A stretch of DNA of 20,352 bases from Bacteroidales bacterium UBA4459 (GTDB lineage: Bacteria; Bacteroidota; Bacteroidia; Bacteroidales; F082), in contig DGOT01000291.1 in the NCBI GenBank assembly GCA_002389465.1, positions 1 through 20,352 of the forward strand. The letters are read 5' to 3'. This document shows, in pieces, positions 5,532-13,897 of this stretch. Position 1 is the stretch's first letter, and each line of letters opens with the position of its first letter. The notes beneath the pieces were generated by a model that searched no databases, was not told where the DNA came from, and worked only from the letters and a program-made list of their open reading frames with translations. Made by a program: the position numbers and the translations under genes.

Positions 5532-7961
5532 TTATTTAAAATAAACCCGGGTAATTCCGGTTCCGCCTAAATGTAAGGGCGCATCTTCAAAGTGGTGAAC
5601 TTCATCTCTGCTGTTCAGGTATGTGCGGATATGTTCGCGCAGGATACCGTACCCTTTTCCGTGCAGAACGTTTACTTCTTTGATGCTTAGCAATATGGCC
5701 TCGTCAAGGTATTTCTGCAGAAGGTGTATGGCTTCTTCAGGGCGCTCTCCCCGCAGATCGATGCTCAGTTCAAACAGGGTAGCTCTTTTATTGATCTCAC
5801 TGATAACACCAGCAGCACGACTTCGTTTTATCTGTGGGTCTGGCTTGTCTGCTTTTGCAATCTTAGCCAGTGAAATCCTTAATTTCACATCGTTGATATT
5901 GATGAGTACTTCATCGTCTTCCATCATGATCACTTCGCCGATAATATCTGTGTCTTTAACACGGACATAGTCACCTTCTTCAATTTTTGCAGCTTTTACG
6001 CTGCCATCCGCAGGTTTTTTTTCCGGTTTAGCAGTCTTTTTTGCTGTTGGTTGATCCTTTTTCTTTTTGTTATCTGAGACAGCCAGCTCCTTTTTTTTCT
6101 CTTCCAGTTCTTTCCGGACAGCTTTTGTTTTTTCCTTGTCTGCTTGCGCTTCTTTTATCTCCCGGATAGTTCTCTCAATAGCTTTATTCGAATCAGCAAT
6201 AATGTCCATTGCTTTCTGCCGTGCTTCTTCAATGATTTGCTTTTTGGATTTATTGAGGTCGCCGACCAGGTTTGTGTATTTCTCTACCAGTTCCGACAGG
6301 GTTTCATCGGCCGACCGGAGTTGTTTTTGTTTTTTGTCAAGCTCCAACTTATCTGTTTCCAGTTGCAGCAGATGTTGATCGAAACGCACATGTTTTCCAC
6401 CACTTTTCTTTTTAGCTTGTTGCAGAACCTGAGCCGGAAAACCGATTTTTTTAGCTATCTCAAAAGCATATGAACTACCCGGTTTTCCAGTTTTTAGCAG
6501 GTAAAGAGGGCGCATCTGTTTTGAGTCGAAAAGCATTGCTCCGTTTTGAATTCCTTCCAGTTTTTCGGCAGCCAGTTTCAGATTGGAATAGTGTGTGGTA
6601 ATAATTCCGTAGGCTTGTTTCCTGTTTATTTGTTCCAAGGTGGCTTCGGCAATGGATGCACCCAGCTGGGGCTCTGTGCCTGTTCCAAATTCGTCAATAA
6701 GCAACAGGGTGTCGCTGTTGGCATGTTGAAGGAAGTATTTCATGTTCAGCAAGTGTGAACTATAGGTACTCAGGTCGTTTTCCAGCGATTGCTCATCGCC
6801 GATATCGATAAACAATCTCGCAAACAGTCTGAATTCGCTGTTAGGTGATGCCGGGACAGGCAAACCACACTGCAGCATGTATTGTAATAATCCGATAGTT
6901 TTCAGACAAACCGATTTACCGCCTGCATTAGGTCCGGAAATAATCAGTATCCTGTTGCCGGCATCCAGCGAAAGATCAAGGGGTACGACTTCTTTATTTT
7001 GCGCCTGGTGCGCAAGATACAAGAGCGGATGAACTGCCTTTATGAGTTTGAGTACCGGTTCGTTGGATACAACAGGACGCTGTGCATGGATACGCAGTGC
7101 CAGTAATGCTTTGGCGCGTATAAAATCAATCATCCCCAGAAAACGGTAAGCGTTCAGCAGGTTAGCAATGTGGGGCCGGAGTTTGTCGGAAAACAATATG
7201 AGAATTTTAATAATTTCCCGCTTTTCATCATTTTCCAATTCCCTGATCTGGTTGTTGGCTTCAAAGGAGGCAGACGGCTCGATAAAAACGGTCTGGCCAG
7301 TGGCTGATTCATCATGCATGAAACCTCCAATACTTCTCTTTTCAGCGGCTTTCAAAGGGATTACCTGGCGGCCGTTCCGAATAGTGATTTCAGCATTCTC
7401 CGGTATAAACCCCGCTTTTTGCGCCCGGTCAAAGGCTTTTTTTGTTTCCCGGTTTACCTGTCGTTGTTTTTGCGTAATACTGGCTCTGATCTCAGAAAGA
7501 CTGGTGGACGCCTTGTCTTTTATCCGGCCTTTATCGTCCATGATCTTTTCCGCTTCACGAAGGATCTCTCCCGGAAACTCGAATTGTTCCGTTAGTTTCT
7601 TTAGTTCGGTATATTTTCCCGGTTCCGCTTGATCGAAATAAGATAAAATCTCCTGGATGGTTCGTAGCGAACTTTTCAGATCGAACAAAGCCTCAGGATC
7701 GATATGGCTTCCGGGTGTTTTGATGCGTGATAGCTCGTCTCTCAGGTCAAAATAATCCTGGCCAGGAAACGCTTTGCCCAGGGATAAAATTTCCATGAAT
7801 TCATGGGCCTGGTCAAGTAGTCTGTTGACAACATCATAATGGGAAGTGAACCGTATTTTCTCCACAAACTGAACACCCATATCACTGATGCAATATGATT
7901 TCAGGAGTTCTTTGATCTGGTCGAACCCTATTTTTTGTTCAAAATTTTGTGGATAGATCAT
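5532..7961 (-). CDS. mutS2: MutS2 family ATPase with C-terminal Smr domain
   Basis: This 809-residue protein has the MutS2 architecture: core/lever region (about 1-320), ABC-type ATPase (about 325-505), long coiled coil (about 510-635), a Lys-rich linker (about 620-655), a small KOW-like beta segment (about 657-700), and a Smr domain (about 730-809). The Walker A loop is GPNAGGKS (343-350) and Walker B is LLLIDEFG (419-426). The Smr domain has IDLRG (734-738) and HGKG (767-770), motifs linked to nuclease activity in this family. MutS2 proteins have been tied to suppression of homologous recombination and, in Bacillus, to splitting of collided ribosomes. There is no MutS mismatch-recognition domain. 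A TAACTTTG element ends four bases before the ATG, hinting at a leaderless or nearly leaderless transcript. Confidence 0.93.
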   Translation of the reverse strand: MIYPQNFEQKIGFDQIKELLKSYCISDMGVQFVEKIRFTSHYDVVNRLLDQAHEFMEILSLGKAFPGQDYFDLRDELSRIKTPGSHIDPEALFDLKSSLRTIQEILSYFDQAEPGKYTELKKLTEQFEFPGEILREAEKIMDDKGRIKDKASTSLSEIRASITQKQRQVNRETKKAFDRAQKAGFIPENAEITIRNGRQVIPLKAAEKRSIGGFMHDESATGQTVFIEPSASFEANNQIRELENDEKREIIKILILFSDKLRPHIANLLNAYRFLGMIDFIRAKALLALRIHAQRPVVSNEPVLKLIKAVHPLLYLAHQAQNKEVVPLDLSLDAGNRILIISGPNAGGKSVCLKTIGLLQYMLQCGLPVPASPNSEFRLFARLFIDIGDEQSLENDLSTYSSHLLNMKYFLQHANSDTLLLIDEFGTGTEPQLGASIAEATLEQINRKQAYGIITTHYSNLKLAAEKLEGIQNGAMLFDSKQMRPLYLLKTGKPGSSYAFEIAKKIGFPAQVLQQAKKKSGGKHVRFDQHLLQLETDKLELDKKQKQLRSADETLSELVEKYTNLVGDLNKSKKQIIEEARQKAMDIIADSNKAIERTIREIKEAQADKEKTKAVRKELEEKKKELAVSDNKKKKDQPTAKKTAKPEKKPADGSVKAAKIEEGDYVRVKDTDIIGEVIMMEDDEVLININDVKLRISLAKIAKADKPDPQIKRSRAAGVISEINKRATLFELSIDLRGERPEEAIHLLQKYLDEAILLSIKEVNVLHGKGYGILREHIRTYLNSRDEVHHFEDAPLHLGGTGITRVYFK

Positions 7962-7965
7962 GGGG

Positions 7966-7973
7966 CAAAGTTA
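7966..7973 (-). promoter_or_regulatory. Candidate -7 element of mutS2
   Basis: The minus strand reads TAACTTTG, an exact TAnnTTTG match, ending four bases before the mutS2 start codon. No clear TTG lies 17-23 bases upstream, so the match could be fortuitous. If it is used, transcription would begin at or beside the A of the ATG. The upstream gene has a strong terminator (8014-8041), so mutS2 needs a promoter somewhere in this short gap. Confidence 0.4.
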
Positions 7974-8013
7974 GGGAGAATCGAGTTATTAGTAAATATT
8001 CCGGTCGGGATAT

Positions 8014-8041
8014 AAAAAAAGGATGAGTACTCATCCTTTTT
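8014..8041 (-). terminator. Rho-independent terminator after the FNR gene (bidirectional form)
   Basis: GGATGAGTACTCATCC (8021-8036) is a perfect 16-base palindrome flanked by an A-run on the left and a T-run on the right, so it can fold into a six-base-pair stem with a GTAC loop on either strand. In the minus direction it is followed by seven T residues and begins about a dozen bases after the FNR stop codon, as expected for a terminator. No plus-strand gene reads into it. Confidence 0.85.
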
Positions 8042-8052
8042 CTCAAGTATTT

Positions 8053-8874
8053 TTAAAACTCTTCGGCATGAATTTGCCCGGGCTCTTTCCTCTTATGGTC
8101 CTTAAACCCGTCTTTAAAGAGTAATTCTTTCATTCCGTCAACCATCCTTGGGTTGCCGCATAAAAAGATATCGGTGTTGTCCGGCATAGGTTTGAATCCC
8201 CATTTTTTGTCAACCACTCCGTCTTCCCAGATATCTCCAATGAACCGTATGTCACCCTGCCATCCGGGGGGCTCTTTATCTACTTCGGTAATAGTCGGGT
8301 AATAGGTAAAATTCTCAAATATATTACCAAGCAATTTCAACTCTGAAGAGTACCCCAGATCCCAGCTGTTGGCAGCGCCGTGAATTACCGTAATATTTCC
8401 CTTCCTTTTTAAGGCGTTGGAGCGAAGCATGCTCATGTAGGGTGCAACACCCGTTCCGGTAGCAATCAGGATAACATTTCTGTCTTCATCGATTTCGTCA
8501 AGTGTAAACATTCCGACAGCTTTTTTACCCATCCATATCTTATCTCCGATCTGCCGGCTGAATATACGCGGTGTCAGTTGTCCCGAATGTACCAGCGTGA
8601 TGTAGAACTCGATCACTTCGTCATTGGAAGAAGAAGCAATGGAATAAGCGCGTTTGATCAGTTTTTCAGGTTTGGGTGGCATATGTTCTTCGGTAGCTTC
8701 TTTGCAGCGCTTTGTATCAGGTGGCAAGGCCAGCGCAACAAATTGTCCCGAAGAAAAATCGGGAAATTCCCAGCCAATGGGCTTCACCCTGATTATTTTC
8801 ATGATTGGAGAGACCTGTACGGCCTGGGTAATAATACAGTTTAATTCCTTATGAAGATCTTCCATGTTTTTCAT
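8053..8874 (-). CDS. Ferredoxin--NADP(+) reductase (FPR-like flavoprotein)
   Basis: This 273-residue flavoprotein has the two-domain FNR layout: an FAD-binding beta barrel (about 8-120) with RAYSIAS at 75-81, and an NAD(P)-binding domain (about 130-273) with LIATGTGVAPYMSML around 136-150 and FLCGNPRMVDGMK near 236-249. It should transfer electrons between reduced ferredoxin or flavodoxin and NADP(H) in the cytosol. A charged insertion (about 51-72) sits just before the FAD motif. The C-terminus ends in EEF rather than the Tyr/Trp seen in plant-type and E. coli enzymes, so flavin stacking may differ. Either Met1 or Met4 could be the start. The gene is monocistronic by its own promoter and terminator. 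The oxidoreductase at the right edge would supply reduced ferredoxin, but no operon links the two. Confidence 0.87.
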   Translation of the reverse strand: MKNMEDLHKELNCIITQAVQVSPIMKIIRVKPIGWEFPDFSSGQFVALALPPDTKRCKEATEEHMPPKPEKLIKRAYSIASSSNDEVIEFYITLVHSGQLTPRIFSRQIGDKIWMGKKAVGMFTLDEIDEDRNVILIATGTGVAPYMSMLRSNALKRKGNITVIHGAANSWDLGYSSELKLLGNIFENFTYYPTITEVDKEPPGWQGDIRFIGDIWEDGVVDKKWGFKPMPDNTDIFLCGNPRMVDGMKELLFKDGFKDHKRKEPGQIHAEEF

Positions 8875-8889
8875 TTAAAAATTAGGGTG

Positions 8890-8921
8890 CAAAAATACAA
8901 ATAATCATCATGTGCTGCCAA
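8890..8921 (-). promoter_or_regulatory. Promoter of the FNR gene
   Basis: On the minus strand, TTG (8921-8919) is followed after 21 bases by TATTTTTG (8897-8890), an exact match to TAnnTTTG with acceptable spacing. The ATG at 8874 lies 15 bases beyond the -7 element, so the leader would be only about 10 bases, too short for a standard ribosome-binding site. Confidence 0.5.
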
Positions 8922-8939
8922 TATGTTTTGATATTTGCA

Positions 8940-8947
8940 TAAATTTG
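8940..8947 (+). promoter_or_regulatory. Candidate -7 element of the glycan operon
   Basis: TAAATTTG at 8940-8947 is an exact TAnnTTTG match and would start a transcript with a leader of about 120 bases ahead of the transporter ATG at 9073. The TTTG at 8927-8930 is too close to serve as its upstream element, so support is moderate. The leader contains two overlapping short inverted repeats (ACTCT...AGAGT at 8979-9001 and GACT...AGTC at 8987-9002) that could be part of an operator. Confidence 0.35.
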
Positions 8948-9072
8948 GTTTTTGCTTTATTATTCGGATAAAACAGCAACTCTTCTGACTTTGGCTAGAG
9001 TCTAAACATGTTTTGCCGGGGAAACAAAAGCAGGTAAATATTAAGTGTTTTACAAACATTGAAACCTCTCCT

Positions 9073-10461
9073 ATGACAAACCAACAAAACCACAAGTCAT
9101 ATACTTCGGCATTCATCAGTTTGACGTTTTTGTTTTTTATGTGGGGATTTATGACCGTCCTCAACGATATCCTGATCCCATACATGAAAGGTGTTTTTGA
9201 GCTGAACCATACCCGGTCGATGCTGATACAGTTTGCGTTTTTCGGAGCATATTTTATTGGGTCGGTAATTTATTTTGCGATATCGGTTATTCATGGCGAC
9301 CCCATAAACAGAATCGGTTATAAAAGAGGAATTCTTTGGGGACTGCTGATCTCCGCCTTGGGAAGCCTACTTTTTTATCCGGCAGCTGAATTTCACATGT
9401 ATGGCTTTTTCCTGTTGGCACTTTTTGTAATGGGTATTGGCTTCACCTTGTTGCAGATTGCTGCCAACCCGTACGTAGCTATTCTGGGGCCCGAAAAATC
9501 GGCGTCCGCCCGGCTCAACCTGGCACAGGGATTCAACTCGCTGGGTACGACGATTGGCCCGGTCATCGGAGGCTTTCTTATTTTTAAATATTTTGGTGAT
9601 GCTGCCGGATCGGATGCGGTAAAAATTCCCTATCTGTTCTTCGCCCTTGTTTTCCTGTTGATGGCCGGATGGATAAAAGCTGCCAAATTACCTGTGTTTA
9701 CCAATTCCGAGGAGTCGGTAGCGGGTTTTGGAGCGCTAAAATACCGCCAGCTTGTGTTCGGGATGATTGCCATTTTTATGTATGTAGGAGGAGAAGTGAG
9801 TATTGGAAGCATGATGATCAGTTACCTTGGGCTGGATGAGATCGGCGGTTTGTCCGAAGCTGATGCCAGCAAGTACGTGGCGATATACTGGGGCGGACAG
9901 ATGACGGGCAGGTTTTTGGGAGCTATCTCCCTGAGTAAATTGAAAAATGAAATACTCAAATACACCGGGATGTTTCTCATTCCGGTCATTGCTTTTGTCG
10001 CTATTGCCATGTCAACAGATATTACCACAGCAGGAATTTATGCTCTGTTTCTGGTAATTAACCTGGTAGTCTTTTTCTTAGGAAATTCATTACCCAACAG
10101 AACGCTTTATTTATTCGCCTCGGCCAATATCATTTTGCTGATTGTTGCTTTGACCAATACAGGAACGGTGGCCATGTGGTCGGTCATCGCCATGGGGTTG
10201 TTCAATTCCATTATGTGGTCGAATATTTTTACGCTGGCCATTGCAGGATTAGGGAAATACACCAGTCAGGGTTCTTCCCTGCTGGTCATGATGATCCTCG
10301 GAGGGGCTATACTTCCTGTGTTAATGGGCTTGATTGCTGATGCTTACGGGGTACATGCCTCATTTATCGTCCCTGTATTTAGCTATGTTTACATCGCTTT
10401 TTACGGCCTGAACGGTTATAAGCCCTGGGAAAAACATTTAATTACTGCTAAACCAATCTGA
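9073..10461 (+). CDS. FHS-family sugar:H+ symporter (NagP/FucP-like MFS)
   Basis: This hydrophobic protein of 462 residues belongs to the fucose/galactose/N-acetylglucosamine branch of the major facilitator superfamily, with about 12 membrane segments. Family marks are the opening FISLTFLFFMWGFMTVLNDI, the RIGYKRG loop between segments 2 and 3, the LLQIAANPYVAILGP segment, and RLNLAQGFNSLGT. I chose the ATG at 9073; an upstream TTG at 9013 would add a polar 20-residue leader not typical of the family. It should import a monosaccharide across the inner membrane. Sitting directly before glycosylasparaginase and hexosaminidase genes, its likeliest substrate is N-acetylglucosamine, with mannose or fucose as alternatives; this is inferred from context. 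Its stop lies one base before the next ATG, so the two are translationally close. Confidence 0.85.
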   Translation: MTNQQNHKSYTSAFISLTFLFFMWGFMTVLNDILIPYMKGVFELNHTRSMLIQFAFFGAYFIGSVIYFAISVIHGDPINRIGYKRGILWGLLISALGSLLFYPAAEFHMYGFFLLALFVMGIGFTLLQIAANPYVAILGPEKSASARLNLAQGFNSLGTTIGPVIGGFLIFKYFGDAAGSDAVKIPYLFFALVFLLMAGWIKAAKLPVFTNSEESVAGFGALKYRQLVFGMIAIFMYVGGEVSIGSMMISYLGLDEIGGLSEADASKYVAIYWGGQMTGRFLGAISLSKLKNEILKYTGMFLIPVIAFVAIAMSTDITTAGIYALFLVINLVVFFLGNSLPNRTLYLFASANIILLIVALTNTGTVAMWSVIAMGLFNSIMWSNIFTLAIAGLGKYTSQGSSLLVMMILGGAILPVLMGLIADAYGVHASFIVPVFSYVYIAFYGLNGYKPWEKHLITAKPI

Positions 10462-10462
10462 T

Positions 10463-11458
10463 ATGTTGAATAGAAGAAAATTTTTGGAAAAAATATCGGC
10501 TGCAGGAGCCGTCACCTTGTTGCCGGGCATTGTGAAGTCTATGCCGGTTCCGGCAGAAGCGCCTGATCATGATGTTGCCATTCCCGCTGTTATTTCCACC
10601 TGGAGTCATGGTATTCCTGCCAATGAAAAAGCTATGGAAGTGATGCGTGGTGGTGGCAGTGTGGTGGATGCGGTAGAACAAGGAGTCAGGATACCTGAAG
10701 GAGACCCCGATAACAGAAGCGTTGGATTGGGGGGAACTCCTGACCGTGACGGCCATGTTACTTTGGATGCTTCCATTATGGGATCTGATGGAAATGCCGG
10801 CGCCGTATGTTTTCTGGAGCATATTATCCATCCCATATCCGTGGCTCGGTTGGTGATGGAAAAAACACCCCATGTGCTGCTTGCCGGTGAAGGCGCTTTG
10901 CAGTTTGCACTGGAAAACGGATTTGAAGAACACAAGCTGTTAACCCCCGAAACAGAAAAATCCTGGAAAGAATGGGTGAAAGAATCTAATTATAATCCTG
11001 AAGTCAACTGGGAAGATAAGCCAAACGAATTTCACGACACCATTGGTCTGCTGGCCATGGACGAAAACGGTGATATGGCCGGCGCCTGTACTACCAGTGG
11101 GCTGGGTTATAAAATGCGGGGCAGGGTGGGGGACTCACCCATCATCGGGGCTGGTTTGTTTGTCGATAACGAAATAGGAGGCGCCACCGCCACAGGTATG
11201 GGTGAACTGGTAATGAAAACTTTGGGTTCGTTTTTGGTAGTGGAACTGATGCGCCAGGGCAGAAGTCCGCAACAGGCGTGCAAAGAAGCTGTCGAACGAA
11301 TCGTGAAGAAAGTGCCTGAGAATAAAATCAGGCAGGTGGGTTTTATTGCCATGAACAAAAAAGGTGAAACAGGTGCTTTTTGCCTGCAACCTGGATTTAA
11401 TTATGCCCTTCATCAAAATGACGAAAACAAGATGATAGAAAGTAAATCGTATTATTAA
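10463..11458 (+). CDS. Glycosylasparaginase (N4-(beta-GlcNAc)-L-asparaginase), Tat-exported
   Basis: This Ntn-hydrolase of 331 residues should split the GlcNAc-Asn bond left after proteolysis of N-glycoproteins, yielding aspartate and 1-amino-GlcNAc. The precursor is expected to cut itself before Thr193 in HDTIG (191-195), the same motif as in the Flavobacterium (Elizabethkingia) enzyme, giving alpha and beta chains; Thr193 becomes the nucleophile. Other family marks are WSHGIPANEKA, GGSVVDAVEQGV, SVGLGGTPDRDG and GDSPIIGAGLFVDNEIGGATATG. The N-terminus NRRKFLEK followed by a moderately hydrophobic stretch and Ala/Pro residues is a twin-arginine signal, so the protein is probably exported folded to the periplasm. 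It starts one base after the transporter stop and 22 bp before the GH20 gene, so cotranscription is very likely. Confidence 0.93.
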   Translation: MLNRRKFLEKISAAGAVTLLPGIVKSMPVPAEAPDHDVAIPAVISTWSHGIPANEKAMEVMRGGGSVVDAVEQGVRIPEGDPDNRSVGLGGTPDRDGHVTLDASIMGSDGNAGAVCFLEHIIHPISVARLVMEKTPHVLLAGEGALQFALENGFEEHKLLTPETEKSWKEWVKESNYNPEVNWEDKPNEFHDTIGLLAMDENGDMAGACTTSGLGYKMRGRVGDSPIIGAGLFVDNEIGGATATGMGELVMKTLGSFLVVELMRQGRSPQQACKEAVERIVKKVPENKIRQVGFIAMNKKGETGAFCLQPGFNYALHQNDENKMIESKSYY

Positions 11459-11480
11459 ACGAATATAAAATCCGGAAAAA

Positions 11481-13832
11481 ATGAAATTCAACCGAATGCT
11501 CGTTTTTAGCGCGGCAATTATTTTATTGCTGACAGCCTGCAAAACACGGGCAACCAAACAAAACCCGGAACCAGTCATTATTCCTGCACCTGTTGAATTA
11601 AGCATGAAACAGGGAAATTTTATACTGAACGAAAATACAACGGTTGTTTTCCCCGACAAGGAAGAAGTACATCAGATAACGGAATATTTTACTAACTGGA
11701 TTGAAAAGCCGACCGGATTTAAGCTGAAAGAAGGAACACCGAATGATGACAACAATGCTATAATTTTCCGGCTTGTTCAGGATGACCGGTTGGGAGAGGA
11801 AGGTTACCTGCTAGATGTCAGCCAGGAAAAAGTTGTGGTTTCGGCCAACTGGTCGGCAGGATTATTTTATGGGATACAGACCATCTTTCAGTTATTGCCG
11901 CCCCAGGTGTACAGCCCGGAAAAGATTGAAGGAATCGCGTGGACGATGCCGGCGGTTTCCATTTTCGATAAACCATGCTTCCAGTGGCGTGGTATGCACC
12001 TTGATGTATCGCGGCATTTTTTCCACAAGGAATTCATCAAAACATATATCGACCTGATTGCCATGCACAAAATGAATGTGTTTCACTGGCATCTGACCGA
12101 TGATAACGGCTGGCGCATTGAAATAAAAAAATACCCTAAGCTGACGAGTGTCAGCGCCTGGCGTGTGGACCGTGAAGACCAGCCCTGGCGGGAAGTAACG
12201 CCTCCTGAGCCGGGAGAAAAAGCCACGTACGGCGGTTTTTATACGCAGGATGATATCCGCGAGATAGTGAAATATGCGGCAGAGCGCCAGGTGATGATAC
12301 TACCGGAGATTGAAATGCCCGGCCATACCAGCGAAGTATTTGCCGCTTATCCTGAATTGTCGTGTTCCGGAAAGAAGATTTATGTGAGGCCCGGAAGTTA
12401 CTGGCCTAATGAGGACATTTTCTGTGCAGGAAATGATAGCGTCTTTATTTTTCTGGATAATGTGCTGGATGAGGTGATGAAATTATTCCCGGGTCCGTAT
12501 ATCCATATCGGTGGGGATGAGGCGGATAAGACCAACTGGGAGAAATGCCCGAAATGCCAGCAGCGGATGAAGGATGAAGACCTGAAAAGTGAAGAAGAGT
12601 TGCAGAGTTGGTTCATAAAACGAATTGAAAATTACCTTGTGGCCCACGGTAAGAAGCTGATCGGGTGGGATGAGATACTGGAAGGTGGCCTGGCACCGGA
12701 AGCAACGGTGATGTCGTGGCGTGGCATTGAGGGAGGTATCGAATCGGCTAAGCAGGGACATGATGCCGTGATGACCCCCGGAGCTTATTGTTACTTTGAT
12801 CATTACCAGGCGAATCCTGAATTTGAACCGGAAGCTATCGGCGGCTTTACAACACTGAAAAAAGTATATTCGTACGAGCCGGTGCCCAAAGAACTGACTG
12901 AAAAAGAAGCCAGGCATATTCTGGGTGCCCAGGGCAACGTATGGACCGAATTTATTCCGACACCGGAACATGTGGAATACATGGCAATCCCCCGCATAAC
13001 GGCCCTGGCAGAAGTAGTGTGGAGTCAGGAAGACAGACGCAACTGGGATGATTTTAGAGAACGGCTGAATATCCAGTTTATGCGATTTGATTATATGGGC
13101 GTAAATTATTCCAGGGGGTCGTGGAAAGTGGATATCCGGCCGGAAATGTCGAAGGACGGAAAACAATTCACCATTGTGATGGAAACCGAACAACCCGGCT
13201 ACCCGGTTTATTTTACATTGGATGGTTCTGATCCGGATACTAATTCAATCCTGTATGAAGGCGCGATAGTTGTTGACAGTTCCGTTACGATTAAGGCAGG
13301 CATCTTCGATCATGGTCAGCTTAGAGAAAGGTATACGGAAAAGTCTGTTTTTTTTCACAAGGCACTCGGTAAATTGGCCATATTAAAAACACCTCCTTCA
13401 GGAAGGTACAAATGCAAAGGTGCCCTCACCCTTGTGGACGGCATGACCGGATCCGGAAATTACAAGGATGGATACTGGATCGGGTTTGACGGGACAGATA
13501 TGGACCTGACTATTGATCATGGAGAAGAAACACTGGTTCATAGCGTTACCGTAAACTTTTATCACAGGCAGGCCTCCTGGATCTTTCTGCCGGAAAAGGT
13601 TATTGTTGAGGTGATGGATGCCGCAAGGAAAGTGATCGTCTCCAAAACCATTCTGCCAAAGACAGATTCGAAAACAAAAAAAACAGTCATTGAACCTTTT
13701 AAAGCTGAATTTGACGGGGTAGAGGCTAGGTACGTAAGGGTATTGGGTAAAAACCGCGGAAACTGCCCCTCCTGGCATCCCGGAGCTGGCGACACCTGCT
13801 GGATTTTTGCCGATGAGGCGGTTATTGAATAG
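11481..13832 (+). CDS. GH20 beta-N-acetylhexosaminidase lipoprotein
   Basis: This 783-residue exo-enzyme should remove terminal beta-GlcNAc/GalNAc from glycans by substrate-assisted catalysis. The signal peptide ends in the lipobox LTAC with Cys20 lipidated. The order is GH20b-type N-domain (about 30-160), TIM-barrel catalytic domain (about 165-520) with FHWHLTDDNGWR at 201-212, EIEMPGH (276-282) and the catalytic pair Asp346-Glu347 in GGDEADK, then an Fn3/CHB_HEX_C-like module (about 554-630) and an F5/8C (CBM32-like) module (about 634-783). Residues after Cys20 (KTRATK) lack the acidic or QKDDE-like surface-export signal of Bacteroidota, so a periplasm-facing location is favoured. Its tail closely resembles that of the next gene. 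It starts 22 bp after the glycosylasparaginase stop. Confidence 0.94.
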   Translation: MKFNRMLVFSAAIILLLTACKTRATKQNPEPVIIPAPVELSMKQGNFILNENTTVVFPDKEEVHQITEYFTNWIEKPTGFKLKEGTPNDDNNAIIFRLVQDDRLGEEGYLLDVSQEKVVVSANWSAGLFYGIQTIFQLLPPQVYSPEKIEGIAWTMPAVSIFDKPCFQWRGMHLDVSRHFFHKEFIKTYIDLIAMHKMNVFHWHLTDDNGWRIEIKKYPKLTSVSAWRVDREDQPWREVTPPEPGEKATYGGFYTQDDIREIVKYAAERQVMILPEIEMPGHTSEVFAAYPELSCSGKKIYVRPGSYWPNEDIFCAGNDSVFIFLDNVLDEVMKLFPGPYIHIGGDEADKTNWEKCPKCQQRMKDEDLKSEEELQSWFIKRIENYLVAHGKKLIGWDEILEGGLAPEATVMSWRGIEGGIESAKQGHDAVMTPGAYCYFDHYQANPEFEPEAIGGFTTLKKVYSYEPVPKELTEKEARHILGAQGNVWTEFIPTPEHVEYMAIPRITALAEVVWSQEDRRNWDDFRERLNIQFMRFDYMGVNYSRGSWKVDIRPEMSKDGKQFTIVMETEQPGYPVYFTLDGSDPDTNSILYEGAIVVDSSVTIKAGIFDHGQLRERYTEKSVFFHKALGKLAILKTPPSGRYKCKGALTLVDGMTGSGNYKDGYWIGFDGTDMDLTIDHGEETLVHSVTVNFYHRQASWIFLPEKVIVEVMDAARKVIVSKTILPKTDSKTKKTVIEPFKAEFDGVEARYVRVLGKNRGNCPSWHPGAGDTCWIFADEAVIE
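13140..13832 (+). repeat. Fn3-like plus F5/8C tail of the GH20 enzyme (copy 1)
   Basis: This stretch encodes about residues 554-783. It has the same module order as the tail of the neighbouring GH92 enzyme. Shared marks are a YxxGYW turn followed by an Asp-rich MDLTID segment, SWIFLPEKV, and the terminal KNRG-x-CP-x-WH followed by GAG-x3-WIFADE. The last 80 or so bases also share short identical nucleotide runs with copy 2, such as GGAGCTGGCGA and CTGGATTTTTGC. The similarity is real at protein level; whether it is a recent duplication or two old copies of a common domain is not settled. Confidence 0.7.
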
Positions 13833-13897
13833 ATTGATATCATGTAATTTGTCCTGATTTTCTTCGTTATCATAAAAATAGCACACAATACCAACCA

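Noticed and set aside
9013..9072. TTG start adding 20 residues to the sugar transporter
   Set aside because: The extension is polar and not a usual family feature; the ATG at 9073 puts the first membrane segment at the usual distance.
12483..13193. 236-residue open frame antisense to the GH20 gene
   Set aside because: It is opposite the catalytic and Fn3-like part of GH20, with no recognisable domain.
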